A stretch of 64,000 bases of DNA. Source: Chrysaora quinquecirrha. Lineage: Eukaryota > Cnidaria > Scyphozoa > Semaeostomeae > Pelagiidae. Positions within the stretch are counted from its first letter, which is position 1, and every line of letters begins with the position of its first letter. The notes below the pieces were generated by a model. The model was given only the letters and a program-made list of their open reading frames with translations. It searched no databases and was not told the origin of the DNA. The translations under genes were made by a program, and so were the position numbers. This document shows, piece by piece, positions 43,617 to 56,072 of this stretch. The DNA lies in contig JACTAT010000147.1 in the NCBI GenBank assembly GCA_014526335.1, forward strand, positions 622,896-686,895, written 5' to 3'.

Positions 43617-44395
43617 TTCAAAGAATGGTGAAGCAGTTGAAGCAGTAGCAGGTGTAGGATTTGCCCAGCGTATGGCATCTCTTTGTATAACGCCCATCGG
43701 AGGGGCAGCAGCAGCACACGGCCAGCCATGCGGCAGCCAGCCACGGCAGTCCGTTGCAGAACTGGACGACAAACCAGGGTCGCCATTGAATAACAACATT
43801 GGAGAAAGGAAGTGAAAAAAGTTTTTTGTTCGTTTCATGCGTAACACTATCAACTTCTTTATTATGCTCGAATTACATCACTGTGCAGTGATTCTCTTTT
43901 ATCAAAAACAATAAACGTAAAATAAACAATATTTTAAGTTAAAATAATTTTAAATAAAAAAGAAGTGTCGCAGTTATCTATAGACAAGTTGAGACAAATT
44001 GAACAACCCGACATTCTTGCGGATAAATCACAGTGACCTTTGATAAGCAGGCTTAAAATTGCTTTGGTGATTAAAATCAAATTCGGATACTTTGATGCGT
44101 TTGATATTATTTTAGTAACACTTCAGTGGAAAAATTTTTCGCGAAAATGTGAAAGGAGATTTGGAAAAACAAGTTTTCGTTCTTGTCGTCATAACTTTGT
44201 TTGGTTGTCAGGGAAATGGTGTTAACGCATGTGTAATAAAGCTCATAATCTCAATGACAAGCTCGAAATGATGGCGGAAGGAGTGAAATGATATTTGATC
44301 ACTTTATTGACACAGTAAGTTGCAATGTTTGAGTTGTCAAGGGTCACAAAGTTGTGATTCTTTATTACTTTATAGTGGGGTTTATATAAATCACA

Positions 44396-46144
44396 ATGGC
44401 TCAGCGCGCTGAACTGATGTACTCGACTAAACTGCCTCCAATCAACAAGTTCGGATTTAGGCCAAGACCGTTGCCGCAGTTGACGCGCGTCATGGAGATG
44501 GAAGGGATAGGAGATCTGAATGTCCAAGTTCGTCATAGTAATGGATCTACAAAGACAGTTGTTTTTTATAAAAATGGTGATAGATATTTTCAAGGGCATC
44601 AAGTTTTGCTTACGCAAAGGAGATACAGGAGTTTTGACAGCCTCTTGACGGAGCTGACTCGAATCACAAAATTGCCGCACGGAGTCCGGTTCCTTTTTAC
44701 TCCCTCAACAGGAAGACGAGTTAATTCACTCGAACAGTTGGAAGATGGAAAATCTTATGTTTGCTCCTCATTTGGGAAGTTAAGAAGAATAAAATACGGA
44801 CATACAGACTTGAAAAAAGTAGACAATATTGAAAAGACCACCTCGACAAGGAAGGACATGATGACACGAAATCTTGACAACGTCAGATTAAAACCTCTCA
44901 ATTACAAACCGGACGCTTTCAAAGAAGATAAAACAAGATCAGTTTCTATTTCCAAGGCTCCGACGATTAAACCTCGGTTGATAACAGTTATCAGAAATGG
45001 ATTCAAACCGCGGAGAGTCGTCAAAGTTCTCTTGAATCGCAGGACAGCGCAGAATTTCGAACAAGTACTTGATGATGTTACGTCAGCCGTAGGGGTAATT
45101 GGTGGCTCTGGGGTTAGAAAACTATACACGACTGAGGGGAAAAGGGTGCAGGGGTTGTCCGATCTTTTGAATTCAGAAGGCGATGATGTATTTATTGCTG
45201 TAGGGGATGAAAAGTTCCACACTAACGATTTGCAAGATATCCTCAGAGAATTAAACATAAATTCGAATATCAGTGTCAATGAAACAAAACATAAGCATCA
45301 TCATAAAAAATCACCAAGACATGATGATAAAGAATCGTTGAATAAATCAAAAATCAGTGTTTCATCTAAAAATGATCAGAACGATGCTAGCAGTGTTGTT
45401 AGCAGCAGAGTAAGTTTAAATGATGATGGAACTACTGCTGAAAGTCACAAAAGCGTTCCTGTTACACATCGTAATCCACCAAAGAACAAACATGTTAAGC
45501 TTCCTCATATTTCTGAAACTGATCATAAAAGTCATCATGATGATAATGACTCAAGTAAAATCAGAACCAAAAAACCAGATCATATATTGCCTCCGATTGA
45601 CGTAAATAATAACAAGCAAAGTGAGAAAACATCTGATGATGCCCAAATAAACACTAACAGAAGTGAAACTGAGGGCAAAAAACATCATGTTACTAAAACT
45701 AGAAGTCAAACTGAATCAAAAGAGGATAAAAAGCCAATTGAAAACATAAAAGAGTTATTCGAAATTGGTAAAAAATTGGGTGATGGGAACTTTGCTGTTG
45801 TAAGGGAATGTGTTCATAAAATGACTAACGAGAAATTCGCTTTGAAAATAATTGACAGGAGTAAGATGAAAGGAAAAGACAAGATGTTGGATAATGAAAT
45901 CAAGATCATGAAAAGATGCAATCACCCAAACATTGTGAAACTTATTGACGATTTTCACGGCAAAACTGAAATCTATTTGATAATGGAGTTAGTATCTGGT
46001 GGAGATTTGTTTGATGCGATTTCAAGTGCAGTAAAGTTTTCAGAGCCTGAAGCTGCTAACTACGTTCACGATATTTGCTCATCTTTGCATTATCTGCATA
46101 AAAGAAAAATTGTACACAGAGATTTGAAGCCAGAGAATCTATTG
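44396..46144 (+). CDS. DCLK: Doublecortin-like kinase (DCLK), exon 1
   Basis: An unusually long first coding exon of 583 codons. Residues ~52-137 form doublecortin domain 1 (VVFYKNGDRYFQGHQVLL .. GVRFLFTPSTGRRV) and ~194-276 doublecortin domain 2 (LITVIRNGFKPRRVVKVLL .. VRKLYTTEGKRVQGLSDLL), which bind microtubules. A His/Lys/Ser/Asp-rich linker follows (~285-450). The Ser/Thr kinase domain starts at ~454: glycine loop LGDGNFAVV (G462), ATP-binding lysine K484 in FALKI, alpha-C glutamate E501 and catalytic HRD at 574-576. The exon ends after PENLL at a consensus GTGAGT donor. The start is the first Met after an in-frame upstream stop, and no earlier Met is in frame. The protein phosphorylates substrates on or near microtubules, by family analogy. 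Confidence 0.95.
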
Positions 46145-49100
46145 GTGAGTTATTCGTTTATTTAAGTAAATCTAGTTTCAGAGTTGTTGCTAGTCTAGCA
46201 AGAACACTTTATGGCTATCTTCACTAGGTGATATAAGTCAGTATTTAGATAACGCCATTGCTGTTACACTTCACCAGCTCACCTAGTTCCTTCAATGATG
46301 AGACTTTAAGCCCCGTCATAACCCCCATGACAACTCTCGAACATCGCAGCCCATTTTATTTCCAATTATGCTCAGAGATGTTTGGTCATTGTGTAGTATA
46401 ATATCAAGCCATAACCAAGAGGGTCATCACCAGGAAGGTTAAATGCATGGGTGCGATTGAATGAACTTGCCTAGTAAGTGGTTGTGACAACTGTAATTTT
46501 GCTGACCAGACTGGAGAATTTGCTGACCAAGTACCCAAAGTAGTAAAAGAAGCATCAAATGCTTTTCCAAAGGGGAATGCGTTATCCCTCACATCTCACC
46601 CCTAGAGTGATATCTCTGAAACCAATTAGTTCTTTCTCAGAATCTTCCGATTTTCCTATTCTTAGTGAGGACTACTGTCTCTTCAGCCATCTTTTTTGGC
46701 AGGTTTAAGTCTCATATATAGGTCTCTCAGCTCAGCTACCTCTTTACAGAATGTATAACCAACGTATATCAGACTAAAAATGAAAAGAATTGATTTATGA
46801 TAGGTTAAGCAATCTTATGATAGTACTTTCTCTGAATTTAAAACAACCAAAACCGAAATTGCAAATTGCATGGGGAATTTTTGAAGAACCTATAATAAAC
46901 ACCTTGTTTGTTGGTACTGTAGCCATAGAGTCATAGAAAAAGTCATTTGATGTGGTTTGCCAAATGTTATCTAAACCTGTGTGAACTACCTGTTATTATG
47001 AAATTGAAATTTTATTAAATTTTGAAAATATTTGCAGTAGCAGCAATGTGAATATGCAAAAACCTATTATCACCAATCATTTATTATTCATGTTTGGTTC
47101 AATGGCTTTATGGCTTTTATCACAGGCTGAAAGCTAAGAAGAGAATATCATCTTTTTTATTGCTTTTTTCAATTATTATTTCGACCATGATTCAATCAAA
47201 ACGAAATAAGGACTGAGGAAATAAATGCATTTTCTTCAAAGGAACTAATTTTGAGACAAGTGCCTGATTTCTTAAGTTTCTTGTTGATTTTAGTACTAAA
47301 GGTTTCCTAGAAATTTCGGACAAAAAAGTCCTTAAGAGCTACTTTACAAAGGAAACGCAAAGAAACCGCGGAGAAAACTCTCCCTACCGATCATCGATGA
47401 AAACAAAAACTTTTACCAACATTCGTTATATTGAATAAACAACCCAATTGAATTAACAACCAAACTGAAAAAAGTTTCTTAAATATGAGGCTATTTAAGC
47501 ATCAGAGTTGGCGGTTTCTTATAAACGGTTTCTTACTTAATTATACGCATGTGGATATCGAAAAAAAATTGTCCACAACATGATCACCTAAGAAGGAAAA
47601 TGGTTCTTCAAATTCACAAGGTACTTTGCCTGGTAAACCATGTGATTCGTTTTATACCTAGCCTTGACCATAAGGAAATTCAACCAGCTACGTCTTTCAA
47701 GTCTGCATTTCAACTTTGAGTTTTGACTTTAATAGAGGTAAAGAGACTTGTGTTGATGTTGTGCAAGAAAGGAAACAACATGGTGGTTTCTTTTCTTTTC
47801 GAGGTTTGCTTTCTAGGTTACCAGTTGCTAGGTTGCCAGGTCTGTGTATGTTGCTAGGGAATGAGCTACAACCAACGCCGTTTTAAGGACGTTTCTGTAG
47901 AAAACGCTGTTTCGTTTTGGCATGGGATTTTTGTATTTCCTAGAGTATTGCAGATATTTCACCACCGTACCACCTGTTTTCTAGTTTTTGAAGGCTTAAA
48001 CCAACATAGTAACAAATTTCATGTTCCCCGTCTCCAGTCGAGTGATTAAGAGAGGTGGAGGGCTTACGTTACAGACTGGTCGTTTGTGAGTCTTAACTGA
48101 CTATATATTTGACTACATGTAATGTTTCACATGCTTTTGAGTCATTTAAGTGAATTTTCATTGAAGGGGTTTCACGCCTTTATTGGTCACCAGTTCTCAC
48201 CCTTTGCAATTACAAGTGAAAAAATAAAGTTTGATCAAATTTCACTCTGTGCAAATTACCATTCTGATGTTTTTTTGTTTCTTCTTTATAACATGGACTC
48301 TCAAAATTTGTTTTTGAACTTAAAAGTAAACATGAAACATAAACAAAGTCTGCTTTTCAAATAGAGTTAGATTAAACTCGTAAAATTGTTTGTTGTTTTG
48401 CGATGTTCTTTGTCAGTGTATGTTTGATCTAATCTCTTATTTCACTATGTTATCAATTTTGTGTTAGTTATATTACAATGTTGGCATGGTGTTCGAAAAC
48501 ATAGGCTTTCATGAATGCAAATACAGCTCTGCTTCTGTTTTGTTCTGCATGCATGTGGTCGCAACGTGGATTTGTATTCCAAACATTTGCATAGTCAGTT
48601 TCCATACAGAAAAGAATTGCCTGCCTTGCGAGGCCAGCGTTGGCTCACATTAAAACAACCTCGTGTTCATACAATCATTTTCCGGGATCGGGATTCAGTT
48701 GTCAGAAGAGCTCCTCTGCCAATGACATGTTGCTATATAGGGTATTTGGAGATAAAATGTTGCGGAATATTGAACTTCAGAATTCTTCGCTTGTGGTCTT
48801 CAAAAAAAAGGAGTTAGTAACGTTTGAAATGTCCTTATGATGGCATCCGTAGACTTTTCTTAGAAGTCAGCTGTTCTCTCACCCCCCCCCCCCCTCCTTC
48901 CCTACCTTTTTGTCAAACTGGAAGACGCCTGAAAGTCATTTAGTACTGCTGCATACCGTCAAAAAATAAACAATAGCAGGAGCAGGAGGCGGAATTTTGG
49001 TTAAAAGGACCTGAATGGGTTTTAGCGAACACTATCCTGCTCGGTGGACCTCCGACTCGGCGGACCGGGCCACGCTCAAAATTTTCTATCGTCTTTGGGA

Positions 49101-50424
49101 ATTTGGAGCATGATCGTTTGCGTCTTTCGCAACTATTAAGATAGGATTTTGTTTTGTTTCTTGCAAGTCCGTGTGGCCTTCAGGCTAGCGATAGAGGTCC
49201 TTTCAGACTTGAGAAACTCTAAGGAAGTTGTCTCTGAGCTTCTTTTGTCGTGTGATGTGCGCTTTCCCGACTGAGTATGCCCGAAGACTGGAAAATCGAG
49301 CAGTGCTTTTTAACTATTTTCTTTATAAGCGATTGTTTTACTTCTAGTTTTCTACTTTTATCTTTTACGAGAATGTTAGTATAATATGGGCTATATGAAG
49401 AGCACAAGATGTGGATTAATTGCTTTAGGGTCCTGGGGTGATGTCAGTATTTCATATGAAAATGTACGGTTTAGGGTTCAGAAAGATAATTTGCTCATGT
49501 GCAGTTATACAGTGTTAAGCTCTCATTCTCTTTCAGCGGTTGACGTTGATAAGAGGGATCTTATATTGCATTTATCCAGTTCAGAAAATTCCTCTCAGCT
49601 TCTGATGATCAATTTCTGTTCCGACAAGGATCAGGCTTTAATCCGGGAATGTTTGTTTTGTTGAAAACGAGGTCATTTCTTACGTCAGCAGTCTATAGAG
49701 TGGTGATACTGTAGCTTTTCTTTTTGCTGTGTCAGCATATCAGATAATTGTTGACGCATGCAGCCTTCGTGTTGGTGATGTGTTGTCATAACATTAGCAG
49801 CACTCATTGGTAGCGTTGCTTTTGAAATGCTCATGGGCAACTTAACAATCATAATCTATCTCCGCTTAAGTCATTCAGAATTTCCATAATTTACACTGAA
49901 TTTATGATATAGAAAGATATCCTTAATTTTAAGATACACTAAAGATCTGGCTAAACTAGGAAACATGTCGCGCGCGACATTGATGTCCCCTCGCTCGGTG
50001 TCTCCCAGCTTAGCCACCTTTGAAACTTTGTGGCGCACGACAAAATTTGAAGCGAGGGACACGCAAATGTTTCTTGGAGACGGAGACAACAGAAACATTT
50101 CTTGCCTCTGTGACATGCAAATGACTCGGGGGATATGTTGCTCGCTTGTCACTCGCATGTTTAGCCACCCTGGGACACACGCCGAATACAGGTGCGAGAC
50201 ATGTCTCCTAGTTAAGCCATTGCTTAACACTCATCCCAATCAGAACAGAGGAGTACTTGAAAAATTTTTTATCAGAGATAGTTGGTCTGGGGCTTAGAGT
50301 GGGAAACGGGTTGCTGTGGAAGAAAAGCCTCTTCTTCATTCTTACAGTATTCCATAGAAAATATAAGCTAGATAATTTTTGGAATTTAATTGAATAAGAA
50401 TTTTAAAATTTTGGTTGTATTCAG
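46145..50424 (+). other. DCLK intron
   Basis: 4.28 kb with GTGAGT donor and TGTATTCAG acceptor. Contents: no supported gene, a run of 13 C at 48882-48894, TTTCTTA-type repeated words near 47270-47540, and a TIR element at 49948-50219. ORFs inside (for example near 48515-48817 and 49386-49664) have no recognisable motif. Confidence 0.7.
49948..50219. mobile_element. 272-bp MITE in the DCLK intron
   Basis: Left end TGGCTAAACTAGGAAACATG and right end, in reverse, TGGCTTAACTAGGAGACATG. Internal TGTCTCC, GAGACA and GCGAGGGAC words recur. It ends 205 bp before the exon 2 acceptor. No clear target duplication. Confidence 0.8.
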
Positions 50425-51000
50425 GTATGCAATGTTTCATCTGGAAAAAAGATGTTGAAATTGGCTGATTTTGGCCTTGCGATGGAAGTTAAAGAGCCAA
50501 TTTACACAGTTTGTGGCACACCAACATATGTCGCACCTGAAATTCTACGCGAATCTGGATATGGCCTAAGAGTTGATATGTGGGCGGCTGGTGTTATAAC
50601 ATACATCATGCTTTGCGGCTTCCCACCCTTTCGAAGTGTAAAGCGAAGACAAAGCGAGTTGTTCGATCTTATTCAATCAGGGACGTTCGAATTCCTGTCG
50701 CCATATTGGGATGAAGTTTCTGATGACGCAAAAGATCTCGTTTCCAATCTCCTTGTTGTTGAAATTCCCAAGAGATACTCAGCCGAGCAGGCCTTGAACC
50801 ACAAATGGGTGACTGGAAGAATCTCTGAATCACGTGGTACTGTTGCTTTTGATGATGATGAAGATGTGCCTACCAGAGATAAAGCATTGTCAAAATTCAA
50901 AACTGCTGCTATTTCCGTCCAATCAGTTCAGAGACTGAAGATGTTGGCTGCAGATTTTCAGGAAAATCGTGGAGAAAAGTTGCTTACTCATGTCAAATAA
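50425..51000 (+). CDS. DCLK: Doublecortin-like kinase (DCLK), exon 2
   Basis: Completes the DCLK kinase: the join after NLL gives [20 protein letters not shown] in frame. DFG is at residues 598-600, the activation segment is [13 protein letters not shown] with APE at 620-622, and the regulatory F-helix motif is [19 protein letters not shown]. The domain ends near residue 711 (LNHKWV), followed by a ~60-residue tail typical in size for DCLK C-termini. The stop TAA is at 50998-51000, and the whole protein is 774 residues. All catalytic residues (K484, E501, D576, D598) are present, so an active kinase is expected. Only one intron interrupts the whole gene, and it falls within the catalytic core. 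Confidence 0.95.
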   Translation, partial: VCNVSSGKKMLKLADFGLAMEVKEPIYTVCGTPTYVAPEILRESGYGLRVDMWAAGVITYIMLCGFPPFRSVKRRQSELFDLIQSGTFEFLSPYWDEVSDDAKDLVSNLLVVEIPKRYSAEQALNHKWVTGRISESRGTVAFDDDEDVPTRDKALSKFKTAAISVQSVQRLKMLAADFQENRGEKLLTHVK

Positions 51001-52008
51001 ATGAGTTCAATAATTGTTGCTGAGAATCTGATTTTATAATGATTGTTTATGCCGAAGATAAATAGAATATAGTAGCTTTTGGAGATGTGTATCAATATTT
51101 TCGCGCTAAGTTGATACAGGTGGGATTACAATCTGCGACTTGCGTTACTCACTGAGAAAGCGAAATAACTCGGTGGTTTCAAAATTCACCTACGCTTACA
51201 CTCTCTTTTCAATTGGCTTTGAGTTTCCATCGGCCATCTGAATACATATGGATGTCTTTAAAAGTTTCTTGTCATGGATAGGTTTGCCCACAAAGGCAAA
51301 CTTTTCATGAAGACTTCTAGCATGAAATGTTTTCAGATCCAGAAATTGATGCTAAAAATAGACCAAATAATCGGCTAATACACCCATTTCAGGTCACATA
51401 GTCATACCCTTGAGGAACGATTTCTTTGTTGTCAAATTCAGAGCTCGAACCACGCTTTTCATGACGCAAAATTTAGAATTAAACTGAAAGGAAAAGCTCC
51501 TCAAGAGTTTGACCATGTGATCTCTAATGGGTATAAACAAAGTTAGCCGATTTTGTCTCTCTATTGCTCGCATCCTAGCAGAATTGAAACGAATTTGCCC
51601 TTTTGATTAAATCTGACGGCGCATTGCTTGCGCATAAAGTATGATTGTCATAAAAGATTTTAAATTATTTCTGTAAATACGAATGATTACTTGGGATAAT
51701 GTAGTATAAAGATAGTTTTAGCTGATTTTTAATATATATATTTAGAAAATGGACAGAAATTTCATAAATTGATTTCTGTAGAAAAGATGCATTTGTACGA
51801 TTTTTATGACATTGATAGTCCTCCAAGAACAAATTTTTTCTTTTCTGTGGTCGCCCAATGGTAAAATGGTTCTCAAGAGGGTTTCTGTAAATTGTGTTAA
51901 TGTTGCTTTAGAAATCTCTAGGGACAGCTGCTCAGATAAATAGATAAATACAGTACTCCACTACGATCCCAATCTTTGATTCTCCTCGGAAAGCTCTTTC
52001 GTTGCAAA
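51001..52008. other. Intergenic, no gene recognised
   Basis: Presumed DCLK 3' UTR at the start, then AT-rich sequence up to the second scaffold gap. No canonical AATAAA close to the stop. Confidence 0.45.
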
Positions 52009-52508
52009 NNNNNNNNNNNNNNNNNNNNNNNNNNNNNNNNNNNNNNNNNNNNNNNNNNNNNNNNNNNNNNNNNNNNNNNNNNNNNNNNNNNNNNNNNNNN
52101 NNNNNNNNNNNNNNNNNNNNNNNNNNNNNNNNNNNNNNNNNNNNNNNNNNNNNNNNNNNNNNNNNNNNNNNNNNNNNNNNNNNNNNNNNNNNNNNNNNNN
52201 NNNNNNNNNNNNNNNNNNNNNNNNNNNNNNNNNNNNNNNNNNNNNNNNNNNNNNNNNNNNNNNNNNNNNNNNNNNNNNNNNNNNNNNNNNNNNNNNNNNN
52301 NNNNNNNNNNNNNNNNNNNNNNNNNNNNNNNNNNNNNNNNNNNNNNNNNNNNNNNNNNNNNNNNNNNNNNNNNNNNNNNNNNNNNNNNNNNNNNNNNNNN
52401 NNNNNNNNNNNNNNNNNNNNNNNNNNNNNNNNNNNNNNNNNNNNNNNNNNNNNNNNNNNNNNNNNNNNNNNNNNNNNNNNNNNNNNNNNNNNNNNNNNNN
52501 NNNNNNNN
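52009..52508. other. Assembly gap (500 N)
   Basis: Exactly 500 unknown bases; likely hides the 5' part of the downstream glycosyltransferase-like gene. Confidence 0.98.
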
Positions 52509-52509
52509 T

Positions 52510-53253
52510 GTGGTGACGAATTTCATTTATTTAAAGCATAAAAACTATGTAGGGAAGCTAACGGGTTTTGCGATTAATAATACAACACTGGAAGCAAGAA
52601 TAATGGAGGTGATCAGTGTTTTACAGAGCAACTTAAATCATCCTTTTATCGAAGAGGTTCATGTTTTGGTTAAAGAGGACGAGGCTATTGAATATTTGAG
52701 ACGGTTACCCTTAAAAAACAGCCAGAAGTTGATAATACACATCCCAGAAGGTCTTGTAAGCATGAAAACACAACTTGAATATTCCGGAGAATGTCTGATG
52801 GATAAAATAGTTGCAATCGCTCACCAGGATAACCAGTTTGGAAAAGGATGGGAGAAGCTAAAGCCAGAAATACTGAAGAACAAGCGAATAGTATATGCAC
52901 TTACAAGACATACACCCGATCATTTACCATGTCAAGGTGCCAAACGATCCGCTAACTGTGATCCAGGGTATCCTTATATAGGTAGTCATGATGTTTTCAT
53001 GTTCCATGTCAAACAGAAATTTGATTCATCATTGTTAGCAGATATCAAAGATGTCACCCCTAATTTATCTGGAATGGAAAATTTGCTAATTTGGATCTTT
53101 GACAAAAAACTGAACTATACAGTCTTAAATCCGTGCCTCATCCTATATGTACATCATCATCATTGCATACCAATTAGAGATATGGGCAGGAAGAGAGTCA
53201 ATAAAGCAGGAGCATCGGGAGCTGCGGGGTTTACTGATAGACTGGAACCTTGA
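52510..53253 (+). CDS. Glycosyltransferase-like protein, 3' end
   Basis: An open frame enters from the gap and runs 247 codons to TGA at 53251-53253 without an intron. Near the start, TLEARIMEVISVLQSNLNHP followed by FIEEVHVLVKEDEA resembles the early strand and helix of a GT-A nucleotide-sugar transferase. A middle KNKRIVYALTRHTPDH and PGYPYIGSHDVFMFHVK resemble the ALTR...SHD/SQD..F motif of a poorly characterised group of such proteins. The predicted fold is inference. No DXD motif can be pointed to with confidence, and the N-terminal part, with any signal anchor, is hidden in the gap. The end (GRKRVNKAGASGAAGFTDR) is basic and low in structure. Confidence 0.45.
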   Translation: MVTNFIYLKHKNYVGKLTGFAINNTTLEARIMEVISVLQSNLNHPFIEEVHVLVKEDEAIEYLRRLPLKNSQKLIIHIPEGLVSMKTQLEYSGECLMDKIVAIAHQDNQFGKGWEKLKPEILKNKRIVYALTRHTPDHLPCQGAKRSANCDPGYPYIGSHDVFMFHVKQKFDSSLLADIKDVTPNLSGMENLLIWIFDKKLNYTVLNPCLILYVHHHHCIPIRDMGRKRVNKAGASGAAGFTDRLEP

Positions 53254-53997
53254 TGCAATATTTTAGCAATATTTTAGGTAATTTGAACATTAACCAAAGA
53301 TTTATACTGCAACATATTCGCCTATTGTTGTTGTTGCTGTCGTATTGTTGTTGTTGTAATTGATGTTGCTTTATTTTTTACTTGCTTTTGATTGCAAGAG
53401 ATTGAATTGAAGTAAACATTCTTTAATTTAGCCCCTTCTTTGTCACTTTAGGCAGTTTGTTTTCCTGCTCATCCATTCTGTTGTTTTACATCACTCAGCT
53501 ATGCATCTCATTATCCCGGCATCACCCACGTCATTCGCTACACTCACATTGAGCCTGCATTACATCATCACATCAGGTCATTTCCGGATTACTTCAATTA
53601 TTGCCTTATTTGTCTTCCTTCTCAATTCTCGCTTCCATTTCCTCCAACATCTATATCTAACCATAGCTTTTTTCCTTATTTGTAACATTTAGAGTTTCAT
53701 CCAGTATCCGTATTTCAACTTTAAATACCTGTGTTTCTTCCTAAATATTTAGTTCAGTAGAATGTTAAAACGTAACACTCGTCTCTTTCTCTGGCTCCGT
53801 GTGACTTACACGTTAAATCACAGGTGGTGGGGAATAAGACAGAAAACAGGATGGATATTCTTAGACCCTGTGCATTTTATTTCGAATGAAATTTGATTCA
53901 CTCAAAAGTTTGAATAAATACCAATCGACTATCTAACAATTTTTCAAACGTGAATGAGAAAGTTCGCAACAATTTTTCAGCCCTTTATACACATGAC
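53254..53997. other. Intergenic, no gene recognised
   Basis: Contains a (TTG)n run near 53322-53358; otherwise AT-rich with short ORFs only. Confidence 0.5.
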
Positions 53998-54502
53998 AGC
54001 AAGCAACGATGTTACGAAGTCATTTGATGTCTGACTCCATTGTCCTGCAGTGAGGCAAAACCACTCGAGCGAAAATACTGGCAAAAAGGAAAATTTCTTT
54101 TAGGGTTGAGTATGGAAGTTGGGAAAGTTTACGAAGATAAATTGAGATTTTTTGAAAATCCTTAAAAGTTAGGCGAAAAACTGTTTCTGTTCTATATTAC
54201 TGGGATCATGCGTAAGGTTTGGGCCAAAATAATCAGAAATTTTTTTTGAAAATGCTTGAAAAATTTTGCAGTGAAATTTCCTCGTTATTCCATGTTATGA
54301 ATTTATTTGGCTCCAACATTTCCCGTTATTAAGATATAACGCAAAGAAAAAGAGTTTCGAACAAATTTCCATACTGAGCCTTTATAAAAATTTTCCGTTT
54401 TGCCAGTATTTCCGCTCTGCTGATTATTGCCTCACTGAGGACAATACAAATTATCTCGGGTCAGACATCTAGCGACTTCGTCGCAATATCATTGCTGGCA
54501 AG
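53998..54502. mobile_element. 505-bp foldback element
   Basis: The two halves are inverted copies: CAGCAAGCAACGATGTTACG with CGCAATATCATTGCTGG, TTTGATGTCTGAC with GTCAGACATCTAG, CAGTGAGGCAAAACCACTCG with GATTATTGCCTCACTGAGG, AATACTGGCAAAAAGGAAAA with TTTTCCGTTTTGCCAGTATT, and GAGTATGGAAGTT with ATTTCCATACTGAG. Arms are about 130-140 bp around an AT-rich middle. No coding capacity. Confidence 0.8.
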
Positions 54503-54705
54503 AGGAAAGCCCACACAGGGAGACCGGAACGCTAACTCCTGCTTTAACTCCAATTAGAAATGCTAAAGGTCCCAACAGACTGACATGTAAGAGTGTCCCG
54601 CGAAGACAGCGTAGATTACAAAACATTTAAGTAGGCCCGAAACTAAGAGAAATTACAGAGAAATATTAATATCAATGGGATGAATATGTAAGAAATTCGG
54701 TTTAC

Positions 54706-54908
54706 CTCTTCTTTCAAAATATTTAGAAGGTCCAGCTGATCTTTTTCATTTAAATTGCTACTATTAATTTCCATTAACGGTATTTCATCTGGATACATTT
54801 CTGTGAATGTGAACTGTAAACATGCGTCGAGGTTAACTTCTTCTTCATTATTATAAGTATCTGATACTTTAATAGGTATCAAGAAACAATGAGGATCTTC
54901 ACCTAAAA
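54706..54908 (-). CDS. RWDD1: RWD-domain protein (RWDD1-like), single exon
   Basis: A minus-strand exon with acceptor TTTTTTCTCAG and donor GAAGAG then GTAAAC encodes 67 residues: LGEDPHCFLIPIKVSDTYNN, a VNLDACLQFTFTEMYPDEIP core and LMEINSSNLNEKDQLDLLNI. The L-x-F-x-x-x-x-x-Y-P-x-x-x-P signature is diagnostic of RWD domains, and the surrounding residues follow human RWDD1 best (E-N-P-P-S-F .. Y-S-E-K-Y-P-D-E-A-P-L). RWDD1 binds the developmentally regulated GTPase DRG2 and is linked to translation. The upstream exon (start and first helix) and downstream exons (coiled coil) were not found within the window. RWDD4 or GCN2-type RWD domains are alternatives. Confidence 0.65.
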
Positions 54909-56072
54909 CTGAGAAAAAAGAAATATGTCCATGATCATGAAAAATGTAGATAACTGTCCGACTCTCCTTTTATCAGTCATTAAAATGTGATTTTCTAGAG
55001 ATAGCGCCTGAAAATTTATAAAACCTGTTCAACTTTTAACTTCAAGCTTGTCGAGGGCGGCGCTCAAAGGAAAGGAAATTGAGAAAAAATTTCGTTGAGA
55101 CTGTGAATTTTCTGTGTGATAGTGAGTCACTGGCACAATTCTTTGCCATTTTGCATACTTAAGTTGATGTTTTAGAGTGACTATGAAAGAAAACTGTCTC
55201 GATCAACACGTTTCCACACGAATGAAACCTATATTCTTAAAACTTCCTTAGGTTCTTTAAAAAGAGTGCGGTTAATTCCTGCATAACAACATTGGGAGAA
55301 GTTTGGAATATAGAGCCTTTATGGTATGCAAAATGGAAGGGTTAACAAGCACAAGATGTAGAATCATTGTCGATGTACCAGCATCTGCAGACTGTCACTC
55401 AAATAGCAATGCACTTGACTCGGTATTTGTGATACAACCTTTTATCGAGTAGAAAACACATTCTTTCCTTCACTTCGGCTAGATCTTTTGCAACTTCAAT
55501 CTAAAATTGGCTTGTATTTGTCTGCGGTTTCTAGTTTCAACTGATGACGATGTATTTCAGAAATTTAAGAAACAAGATCCAAGATAAATATTATGCCTGC
55601 CTACAAAAGTAATCGAAAAATGAAAAAAAAAAATTCTCACTTTGCTTCAATTACAAAAGAGACTTCTGTAAATTTCCTTTTGCTGTTTGATACGTACAGC
55701 TTTTATTTGAGGGTATTCAAGAAAATACGATGTTTGATTGCTTCATTGAAGGAATAAAAACCCTTCCATTTTTATCTCAGCCTAACCTTAGTAGTTTCTC
55801 ACGTAGGGTAGTAAGCAATAAGCTCATTTTTTCTTTTTCCATCACAACTTTATTATTTTTTTCTTCATTGCAAGTCATGGATCTCTGATCGTTTCCCATT
55901 GTTAACACTTTCAGCTTCCCAGCGATGAGTTAGATTAATTTCAGGGCTAAAAGCTCTAACACTTCGTCTTTAAAGTGCCTAAGAAGCCTGTGGCTAGTAA
56001 CTAGCTGAATATAAAAGATAACTACGTGAAGCTTTTCGCTGCAAGTATTTCTACTTCGCGAAGCACCTGAAA
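54909..56072. other. No gene recognised
   Basis: Presumably intron of the RWDD1-like gene or intergenic. ORFs are short; the minus-strand one at 55930-56175 opposes the better plus-strand candidate below. Confidence 0.45.

Noticed and set aside
44376..44392. TTTATATAAA as a TATA box for DCLK
   Set aside because: It lies only about 15 bp before the start codon, so initiation ~30 bp downstream would remove the ATG.
44243..45279. Minus-strand ORFs opposite DCLK exon 1
   Set aside because: Shadows of the strong plus-strand coding exon.
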